Both the position numbers and the translations under genes were made by a program. 6,450 bases of DNA from Elusimicrobiota bacterium (GTDB lineage Bacteria; CG03; SLGR01; PWQF01): NCBI GenBank assembly GCA_003558145.1, contig PWMP01000010.1, positions 1 to 6,450 on the forward strand. The letters run 5' to 3'. Below the pieces are notes generated by a model. The model did no database searches. It saw only the letters and a list, made by a program, of their open reading frames with translations, and had not been told where the DNA came from. Shown piece by piece: positions 1 to 5,290 of this stretch (position 1 is its first letter; each line of letters opens with the position of its first letter).

Positions 1-1
1 A

Positions 2-1846
2 TTTACGGTAATAACCAGAGCTATTGTCTACGTGCTGGGCATTGCGACTATGTACAGCGCCCTGGGCGTTGCTGCCGCCTTTACGGGAGGGCTCTTCGGC
101 GGTATAATGCAGTCCCGGACCGTGCTGAGCGGCATAGGTGTTTTATTTATCCTGCTGGCTCTGAGCATGTTCGGATTGTGGGAGATACGGCCTCCGGCAT
201 CAATGATGAACAGATTCTCGGGAAAGAAGGCCTGCGGGCATATAGGAATATATCTTTCGGGTTTGCTGGTGGGAATTTTTGCCGCCCCCTGCATAGGCCC
301 CCCGGTTATAGCCCTTATGACTGTGGTAGGGCAGAGAGGGGATCCCCTCTTCGGTTTCCAGTCTTTTTTCATACTGAGCCTGGGCCTGGGTTTTCCCTAC
401 CTGATACTCGCTCTTTTTTCCGGTATTGTACCCCGCCTGCCCCGATCGGGGGAGTGGATGATATGGGTGAGAAAGGTGCTGGGCGTAGTGCTTGTCTCCG
501 CCGGCCTGTTCTATATTTCCCTGGCGGCGGGGCAAAGCCTGGCTCTGATACTTATTCCGGCCGTTCTTGCCCCGGGGGGAATCTACCTGGGATTTATTGA
601 TAAAAGCCGGGCGGGCAAAAAACTTTTTCCCTGGATCAAAAGGATAATCGGCTTGATTTTTATAGCGGCCGCTATTGTAATGTTCCGCGCGGGCAGGGTT
701 CCTTCGATTCAGTGGCAGGACTACGGCGCCGGTGCAGTTGATAGCCCTTCAGTCATCTATTTCTCAGCCGAGTGGTGTATCCCCTGTCTGGAAATGGATA
801 TAAGGACGTTTACTGACACGGATGTAATGGAGGCTCTTTCAGACTTTAATCTCATCAAGGCAGACCTTAGCCGTTACGAATCCCCCAAATCACAGCATTT
901 GAGACAAAGATACGAAATACAGGGAGTCCCTACTATAATTTTCACAAGCGCCCGGGGAGAGGAAATAACTCAGGCAAGACTACTTGGTTTTGTTTCAGCC
1001 CCGGACCTGATAGACACGGTAAAGAAGGTAAATAATTATCTTCTTTCAGGGGAGTATGAGGGCGAGAGCCAAAGTGAAGAGGAAGGAGAACCTTCCGCAG
1101 CCCAGCTTGTGTCCGATGTAGAGTGGATACAGCCGGGGACTCCTTTTTACATAGGGATGCTTTTTAGCATGCGCGATAAATGGCACGTTTACTGGATTAA
1201 TCCCGGTGACTCGGGGCTGGAACCACGGATAGAGTGGACAATACCCGAAGGCTTTACGGCAGGAGATATACGATGGCCGTATCCGCAGCGCTTTGAAGAC
1301 GGACCTTTTGCCACATTCGGACACGAGGAATACCTGCTTCTTTCCAGGAAAATAATTCCGCCCGAAGACCTCACCCCCGGTTCTAAAGTCCGATTTGAAG
1401 CGGATGCCTCCTGGCTGGCCTGTATAGACATATGCATATCCCAGCAGGGAAGGGACGAGCTGGTCCTGGAAGTAAGGGATGAAGCTCCCCGGCCGGATGC
1501 AAGATGGAAGGAAATATTCAGCGAAAGCGAAAAATCCCTTCCGGTAAAAGACCCCCGGTGGGAGTTCAGTTTCCGGATCGAAACAGACCGGATAACTCTT
1601 TACCTTGAAGCGCCGGAGAATGTGAGCGGGGATATAGTAAAAAACTCCGAGTTTTTCCCGCTGGAGCCGGGACTGCTTCGCACAGACCCGGTTAAGTGGG
1701 TCCGCGAAGGAAATCTTTACAAAAAAACAATGCGCCTGGAAGTGCCGGGCAGGGGAACAGATGTATTAAAAGGGGTGCTTGTAATGCACCGGAGGGACGA
1801 AAGCGTCCCCAGAGCCCTGGCGGTGGAAGCATTGAAAAAGGAATAA
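2..1846 (+). CDS. dsbD: DsbD/ScsB-type thiol:disulfide interchange protein, 5'-truncated, permuted domain order
   Basis: The frame is open to the left edge, so the true start lies outside; 614 residues are visible (residue 1 = codon at 2-4). Proteins of this family carry electrons from cytoplasmic thioredoxin across the inner membrane to extracytoplasmic thiol proteins. Residues 1 to about 230 are hydrophobic with about seven membrane segments. They contain the CcdA/DsbD second-half motif APCIGP (95-100, Cys97); the partner cysteine should be upstream. Next comes a thioredoxin-like domain (about 240-345) with active site CIPC (259-262) and the cis-proline segment GVP (308-310). After an acidic linker (351-365) comes a DsbD N-terminal (alpha) type domain, about 370-610, with WHVYWINPGDSG (394-405) and WLACIDIC (471-478), giving the expected Cys474/Cys478 pair. 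E. coli DsbD is ordered alpha-membrane-thioredoxin, so the alpha domain here is at the wrong end. An additional alpha domain off-window cannot be excluded. The redoxin gene follows after 37 bases, suggesting an operon. Confidence 0.9.
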   Translation, partial: FTVITRAIVYVLGIATMYSALGVAAAFTGGLFGGIMQSRTVLSGIGVLFILLALSMFGLWEIRPPASMMNRFSGKKACGHIGIYLSGLLVGIFAAPCIGPPVIALMTVVGQRGDPLFGFQSFFILSLGLGFPYLILALFSGIVPRLPRSGEWMIWVRKVLGVVLVSAGLFYISLAAGQSLALILIPAVLAPGGIYLGFIDKSRAGKKLFPWIKRIIGLIFIAAAIVMFRAGRVPSIQWQDYGAGAVDSPSVIYFSAEWCIPCLEMDIRTFTDTDVMEALSDFNLIKADLSRYESPKSQHLRQRYEIQGVPTIIFTSARGEEITQARLLGFVSAPDLIDTVKKVNNYLLSGEYEGESQSEEEGEPSAAQLVSDVEWIQPGTPFYIGMLFSMRDKWHVYWINPGDSGLEPRIEWTIPEGFTAGDIRWPYPQRFEDGPFATFGHEEYLLLSRKIIPPEDLTPGSKVRFEADASWLACIDICISQQGRDELVLEVRDEAPRPDARWKEIFSESEKSLPVKDPRWEFSFRIETDRITLYLEAPENVSGDIVKNSEFFPLEPGLLRTDPVKWVREGNLYKKTMRLEVPGRGTDVLKGVLVMHRRDESVPRALAVEALKKE

Positions 1847-1883
1847 AAACAGAGCAGGAGGTATTTAAGAAACGGGAGGTAAG

Positions 1884-2531
1884 ATGAAAAGGACACTCAC
1901 AATGACGGTAATTGCGCTGCTGATTGCAGCAGCTGCGGCAACGGCAGCCGGACGCAGGGCGCCGGAAGCAGAAGAAATACAGCAAGGGCCCCAGGTTAAC
2001 GCACCGGCCCCTGATTTCACTCTCCCCAACCTGGACGGGGAAGAGGTAACGCTTTCTGACTATAAGGGAAGCTATGTAGTCCTTGAATGGATAAACTATG
2101 ACTGTCCTTTTGTTGTTAAGCATTATGCTTCAGGCAATATGCAGTCTCTTCAGGATGCATATATGGCAAAAGGTGTGGTATGGCTGGGAATAGGCTCTTC
2201 TGCTCCGGGAACGCAGGGCCATTTCAGCCCCGGCGAATGGGAAGAGCTTTCATCCGAACGCAATTCCAGTCCAACCCACATACTGCTTGACCCGGAAGGA
2301 ACTGTAGGGCGTCTCTACAGGGCAAGAACTACCCCCGAGATGTTTATAATAAACCCTGAGGGCATACTTATATATATGGGAGCCATTGACGACACACCGT
2401 CACGTGACCCGGAAGATATCGCCACATCGGTAAACTACGTGAGAAAAACCCTGGATGCCGCAATGGCCGGAATGCCGCTTGAAGTACAGGTAACAAGGCC
2501 TTACGGCTGCTCTGTTAAATACGCCGACTGA
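1884..2531 (+). CDS. Exported redoxin / thioredoxin-like protein (AhpC/TSA-like)
   Basis: This 215-residue protein starts with a signal peptide: MKR, a hydrophobic run at about 5-22 rich in Ala, then a charged mature N-terminus. There is no lipobox cysteine, so it is probably periplasmic. The rest is a thioredoxin-fold redoxin: APAPDFTLPNLDG (about 40-52) is the usual peroxiredoxin-like opening, followed by LEWINYDCPFVVKHY (67-81) with a single cysteine, Cys74. It then has LLDPEGTVGRLYRARTTP (134-151), where the TTP supplies the cis-proline, and IINPEG. The C-terminus has PYGCSVKY (207-213) with a second cysteine, Cys209. The DCP..KHY and PYGCSVKY signatures match a family of redoxin-domain proteins (PRX_like1 type). 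There is no CXXC, so a Cys74-Cys209 disulfide is plausible but inferred. The ATG has GGGAGG at 1874-1879, four bases upstream. Sitting 37 bases behind a DsbD-type reductase suggests that reductase may recycle it. Peroxidase versus thiol-transfer activity cannot be decided from sequence. Confidence 0.88.
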   Translation: MKRTLTMTVIALLIAAAAATAAGRRAPEAEEIQQGPQVNAPAPDFTLPNLDGEEVTLSDYKGSYVVLEWINYDCPFVVKHYASGNMQSLQDAYMAKGVVWLGIGSSAPGTQGHFSPGEWEELSSERNSSPTHILLDPEGTVGRLYRARTTPEMFIINPEGILIYMGAIDDTPSRDPEDIATSVNYVRKTLDAAMAGMPLEVQVTRPYGCSVKYAD

Positions 2532-2549
2532 CCGATTATTCCCGGTCAG
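2528..2549 (+). terminator. Hairpin at the end of the redoxin operon, weak terminator candidate
   Basis: CTGACCG (2528-2534) and CGGTCAG (2543-2549) form a perfect 7-bp stem with an 8-base loop, starting inside the redoxin stop codon. No T-run follows, only GTACTTGAC, so it is not a classical intrinsic terminator. It could slow transcription or protect the 3' end. It stands directly before the promoter of the next gene. Confidence 0.4.
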
Positions 2550-2553
2550 GTAC

Positions 2554-2582
2554 TTGACAAAAATTTACTGAGAACACATAAT
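2554..2582 (+). promoter_or_regulatory. Sigma70-type promoter of the abiEi-abiEii operon
   Basis: TTGACA (2554-2559) is a perfect -35 box. It is followed after exactly 17 bases by CATAAT (2577-2582), five of six matches to TATAAT. Transcription would start near 2589, about 29 bases before the abiEi ATG. The -10 box overlaps the left arm of an inverted repeat, as expected for a repressible promoter. Confidence 0.72.
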
Positions 2583-2608
2583 TAACATAAATGATAACTA
2601 TGTGGTCT
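2571..2608. repeat. Imperfect inverted repeat overlapping the -10 box, candidate AbiEi operator
   Basis: AGAACACATA (2571-2580) and TATGTGGTCT (2599-2608) are complementary at 9 of 10 positions, with an 18-base spacer. The left arm covers the -10 box and the right arm lies just past the expected transcription start. AbiEi antitoxins are known to bind inverted repeats in their own promoter and repress it, so this is the natural candidate. ACATAA also occurs as a short direct repeat (2576-2581 and 2585-2590). Binding is inferred, not shown. Confidence 0.55.
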
Positions 2609-2617
2609 TGGTAATTA

Positions 2618-3205
2618 ATGAAGTATTCACAGTTAAAACAACTTAAAGATAAGCTTTATTTTACAATTGATGACGTTGCCGGCATTATGGATATAAAACG
2701 CCAGTCGGCAAAAGTCCTGTGCAGCAGGTATTTTGCCAGCGGTGTTTTTCTAAGGCTGAAAAAAAATTTCTACGTTCTGGCTGATAATTTCGAAAAATAT
2801 AGCGGAAATGATTTTATGAAGCTTTCGAATTTTCTTCAGGTCCCCTCATATATATCACTGACTACCGCTCTTATACAATGGGACATAACATCGCAGGTTC
2901 AGGTAAATACCTATGAAGCCTGCTGCCTGAAAAGAAGCCGGGAAAACAATGCCGGCAATATTTCTTTTAAATATTTTAAGCTAAGCAGCCAGTATTATTC
3001 CGGCTTTATAAAAAAAGACGGCTTTTTCATTGCTGAAAAAGAAAAGGCTTTTTTAGATGCGGTTTATCTTTATTCCTTCGGTAAATACAGCCTTGATTTT
3101 GACGCTCTTGAAATCGGCAGGATGGACAAAAAAAGGCTAAGGGAGTTTGAAAAGGCCTATCCGGATAAGACAAGGAAAATAATAAAGAAAATATGCAGGA
3201 TTTAA
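2618..3205 (+). CDS. abiEi: AbiEi-family antitoxin (winged-helix repressor of a type IV toxin-antitoxin system)
   Basis: In characterised AbiE systems the antitoxin represses its own promoter through an N-terminal winged helix and counteracts the AbiEii toxin through its C-terminal domain without stable complex formation. This 195-residue protein has the usual family length. Residues about 12-57 form the winged helix: FTIDDVAGIM as the first helices, a recognition helix around 27-38, and the wing GVFLRLKKNFYVLAD. Next are the family hallmarks PSYISLTTALIQWDIT (76-91) and IAEKEKAFLDAVYLYSFGK (138-156), then a basic C-terminus. The ATG at 2618 has no good Shine-Dalgarno sequence, only GG at 2610-2611, unlike the neighbouring envelope genes. 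Its last 13 bases overlap the toxin gene, so the two are almost certainly cotranscribed. The call rests on recognised motifs plus the neighbouring nucleotidyltransferase. Confidence 0.87.
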   Translation: MKYSQLKQLKDKLYFTIDDVAGIMDIKRQSAKVLCSRYFASGVFLRLKKNFYVLADNFEKYSGNDFMKLSNFLQVPSYISLTTALIQWDITSQVQVNTYEACCLKRSRENNAGNISFKYFKLSSQYYSGFIKKDGFFIAEKEKAFLDAVYLYSFGKYSLDFDALEIGRMDKKRLREFEKAYPDKTRKIIKKICRI

Positions 3206-3861
3206 TTAAACAGGAACAGTTTGAGCTGGAAGTGCTTGACGCTCTCAATACACTTAAAGTTTTACCCAGTCTTTTATTCGTCGGCGGAACAATGCTCAGG
3301 TTATGCTACGGGTTGAAAAGGTTTTCTGTTGATCTGGATTTCTGGATTTACAGGAAGACGGATACTGATAAGCTGTATGATGATATTAAAAACTTTCTTA
3401 AAAAAAGCTATATAGTAACTGACAGCAAGAACAAGCTCAATACTCTCCTTTTTGAAATAAAATCAGAAAAATATCCAAGAAGGCTTAAGATTGAAATAAG
3501 AAAAAAATTTTGTTCCAAGAACCGGCAGGCAATAGCCTACAGCCGGTATTCATCAAAACAGGTGCTGGTAAATACCTTAAAACTTGAAAACATGATTGAT
3601 GAAAAAATAAAAACGTTTCTGAACAGGGGCGAAATCAGGGATGTTTTTGATATTGAATTCCTTTACAGGAAGGGTAATGAATTAAAAGGCGGCCCGGAAG
3701 ACCTGAAAAAACTGCTGAAAAAGATAGAAAAACTTACAACTAATGATTACAGGGTAAAACTGGGTTCCCTTATCTCTGCAGACCAGAGAAGCTACTATAC
3801 AGACAATAACTTTATAATCCTGAAAGACGCTATCGTGCAGAAATTAAACCAGGGAGGATAA
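3193..3861 (+). CDS. abiEii: AbiEii/AbiGii-family nucleotidyltransferase toxin
   Basis: AbiEii-type toxins are DNA polymerase beta-fold nucleotidyltransferases. AbiEii of Streptococcus binds GTP, and the related mycobacterial MenT enzymes add nucleotides to tRNA 3' ends. This 222-residue protein has motif I as GGT (31-33) followed by FSVDLDF (44-50), with metal-binding Asp47 and Asp49. KIEI (99-102) places Glu101 where the third acidic residue is expected. The family's second conserved block is present: LENMIDEKIKTFLNRGEIRD (131-150) plus VFDI (151-154), with Lys138, Arg145, Asp150 and Asp153. All catalytic positions look intact. Translation probably couples to abiEi, because the ATG lies inside its last codons in another frame and no strong ribosome site is seen nearby. 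It is shorter than classical AbiEii (about 300 residues), so the C-terminal helical part is reduced. The cellular target cannot be predicted. Confidence 0.87.
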   Translation: MQDLIKQEQFELEVLDALNTLKVLPSLLFVGGTMLRLCYGLKRFSVDLDFWIYRKTDTDKLYDDIKNFLKKSYIVTDSKNKLNTLLFEIKSEKYPRRLKIEIRKKFCSKNRQAIAYSRYSSKQVLVNTLKLENMIDEKIKTFLNRGEIRDVFDIEFLYRKGNELKGGPEDLKKLLKKIEKLTTNDYRVKLGSLISADQRSYYTDNNFIILKDAIVQKLNQGG

Positions 3862-3934
3862 CGCGCGCTTATTTTACTAAATAATGCCGTAAAGCCCCTG
3901 TTTAGAATACAGCAACTCCCCCCACAGGAACAAC

Positions 3935-3964
3935 TTGACAAATCCGTTTGATTTCTATTAATAT
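3935..3964 (+). promoter_or_regulatory. Candidate promoter of the second nucleotidyltransferase pair
   Basis: TTGACA (3935-3940) is a perfect -35 box, followed after 18 bases by TAATAT (3959-3964), four of six matches to TATAAT. The -35 context ACTTGACAAA is identical over ten bases to that of the abiEi promoter (2552-2561). Transcription would begin near 3971, about 34 bases before the ATG at 4005. The leader is very AT-rich and carries no Shine-Dalgarno sequence. Confidence 0.5.
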
Positions 3965-3966
3965 AC

Positions 3967-3991
3967 CTTATAAGACATAATAAATATATGT
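3967..3991. repeat. Palindrome and short inverted repeat after the second promoter, possible operator
   Basis: CTTATAAG (3967-3974) is a perfect 8-base palindrome. It is followed at once by ACATA (3975-3979) and TATGT (3987-3991), complementary arms seven bases apart. Both lie over or just after the expected transcription start, where a repressor such as the XRE protein of this pair could act. The region is AT-rich, so chance palindromes are likely. Confidence 0.3.
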
Positions 3992-4004
3992 TAAAAATTA
4001 TAAA

Positions 4005-4709
4005 ATGAATAATGAAGTAAGAAAAATACAAAAAAAGATTCTCAATATTTTTTCAAAAGACAGCCATGGCTTCGCGCTTGCGGGCGGTACAGCTCTGGAG
4101 CTTTTTTACCTCCACCACAGGTTTTCAAATGATCTGGATTTTTTTAATGCGGATTATAATGAAGAGAATATCGAAGAGCTTGTAAGAATATTCAAGGAAG
4201 GTACAGGGCTTAATATAGAATTTGAAAGTGAATACAGGGTTGAAAGTAGGGCCAGGGTGAGATTTTACATAACCGAAATAAACATGGGTAAGCCTTTCAA
4301 GATAGATTTCATTGAAGACGTATTTTTTAAAGACCCGGAGAAAAAAAGGATTGACGGTGTACCTGTATATGGTGTCAAGGAAATATATTATATGAAAATC
4401 GCAGCTCTGGCAGGAACCGGGTCATTTACGGATGAAACCGGAAGGGAAATAGCTACAGGTCGGAATGCCGCTAAAGATGTATTTGACATCTATTGTCTGT
4501 CAAAAAAAACAGAGCCGCTGCATAAGTTTCTTAAGAAAACAGATCGCGGACTGCAGAGAAGATTTATCTTTTGGTACAGGAGTTTCTCAAGGCAGGATTT
4601 AAAACTCAATCTTCTTGATCTTGATATATATGATGAAAATTTCGACTCTTCTGGGATGATAAGATATATAGAGCAAGAAGTTAAAGAATTTGTCAGGGGA
4701 GTAACATGA
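4005..4709 (+). CDS. Second AbiEii-family nucleotidyltransferase (predicted toxin)
   Basis: This 234-residue protein belongs to the same broad nucleotidyltransferase superfamily as the abiEii product upstream but is clearly a different branch. It has motif I AGGTALELFYLHHRFSNDLD (26-45), with Gly27-Gly28 and metal-binding Asp43 and Asp45. KIDFIED (99-105) puts Asp101 at the third acidic position, where the upstream enzyme has Glu. A later block, YYMKIAALAGTG (128-139) and GRNAAKDVFDIYCL (152-165), resembles the conserved Lys/Arg/Asp motif of AbiEii-type enzymes but with a longer insert between Lys131 and Lys157-Asp158. The active site looks intact. There is no Shine-Dalgarno sequence before the ATG and no earlier in-frame start. 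Its stop overlaps the next ATG (ATGA at 4706-4709), so the XRE gene is translationally coupled. The order is toxin first, the reverse of abiEi-abiEii. Activity as a toxin is inferred from family and context; the substrate is unknown. Confidence 0.8.
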   Translation: MNNEVRKIQKKILNIFSKDSHGFALAGGTALELFYLHHRFSNDLDFFNADYNEENIEELVRIFKEGTGLNIEFESEYRVESRARVRFYITEINMGKPFKIDFIEDVFFKDPEKKRIDGVPVYGVKEIYYMKIAALAGTGSFTDETGREIATGRNAAKDVFDIYCLSKKTEPLHKFLKKTDRGLQRRFIFWYRSFSRQDLKLNLLDLDIYDENFDSSGMIRYIEQEVKEFVRGVT

Positions 4710-5239
4710 GCATAAAAAAATACTTCTGGGATTTAAGCGATAAAGCGGTAAGGGAGAACTACGAAATATTAAAAACCCCGGATCATTCCAAATATATCTC
4801 CAGGATGGTTACACTGCTTTCCCGGTGCGACAAGCCGGAGATAGTTTTTAAGACAGTAGATAAAAAAATTTTCATCAGGGTCTGGCCGGAGATAAGAAAA
4901 TACTGGAAGAAAACAGCTCACGCGGTTGATTTCCTGGCCTGGTGGGAAACTATATACGAAAGCATAGCGGAAAAGGAAAAAAAAGAAGTTCCACCGGACG
5001 ATCTGGTCAGAATAGGTAAAAGCATTAAAAAACTCCGGCTGGAAAAGAAAATGACCCAGCAGCACCTGGCCGATATGACCGGTATAAGCCAGGGAGATAT
5101 TTCCAGAATCGAAAGAGGCCTGCTTAATTTCAGTATAATGACACTGCTTAAAATTATTAAAATTCTCAGCGGCAAAAATGCCACAGTTAATTTTTCATCT
5201 GCTCCTGAGAAAAACTTAAGGCAGATGAAATCAAAGTAA
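4706..5239 (+). CDS. XRE-family helix-turn-helix protein with unrecognised N-terminal domain, predicted antitoxin
   Basis: This 177-residue protein has two parts. Residues about 103-155 form a lambda-repressor (XRE/HTH_3) domain: IGKSIKKLRLEKKMTQQHLA, then DMTGISQGDISRIERG, then the helix with LLKIIKIL. This is a textbook Cro/CI helix-turn-helix. Residues 1 to about 88 form a domain I cannot assign with confidence. It opens with YFWDLS (6-11) and ends with an aromatic stretch, VWPEIRKYW (59-67) and FLAWWETIY (76-84). The FWD opening resembles the small DUF6922 domain, which I recall next to AbiEii-type genes, but this is only a suggestion. A charged linker, EKEKKEVPPDD, joins the parts. The ATG overlaps the upstream stop (ATGA) and has a good ribosome site, AGGGGAG at 4695-4701. 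The arrangement suggests the XRE part binds the promoter near 3935-3991 and the N-terminal part neutralises the toxin; both roles are inferred. Confidence 0.78.
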   Translation: MSIKKYFWDLSDKAVRENYEILKTPDHSKYISRMVTLLSRCDKPEIVFKTVDKKIFIRVWPEIRKYWKKTAHAVDFLAWWETIYESIAEKEKKEVPPDDLVRIGKSIKKLRLEKKMTQQHLADMTGISQGDISRIERGLLNFSIMTLLKIIKILSGKNATVNFSSAPEKNLRQMKSK

Positions 5240-5290
5240 CAGGTCTTTATGGCTTCTGAGCCGGGGTCTCACCGAAAAGCAATCTTCCAG

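Noticed and set aside
32..34. GTG at 32 as the start of the DsbD-like gene
   Set aside because: The frame continues open to position 2 with hydrophobic residues, and half of the membrane domain is missing, so the true start is upstream of the window.
1692..2123. 143-codon minus-strand open frame across the redox gene junction
   Set aside because: It overlaps two well-supported + strand genes and its product shows no family motif; it is a shadow.
3862..3934. Terminator or small RNA between the two modules
   Set aside because: Only weak CCTGT/ACAGG pairings are present, with no T-run and no clear fold. Nothing can be supported here beyond the promoter that follows.
5240..5290. Possible bidirectional terminator between the convergent XRE and M48 genes
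   Set aside because: The best stem (GGCT/AGCC) is only four base pairs, with no T-run on either strand.
2532..5290. Insertion sequence or integrative element borders around the toxin-antitoxin block
   Set aside because: No terminal inverted repeats, flanking target duplications, tRNA fragment or recombinase gene could be found by eye.
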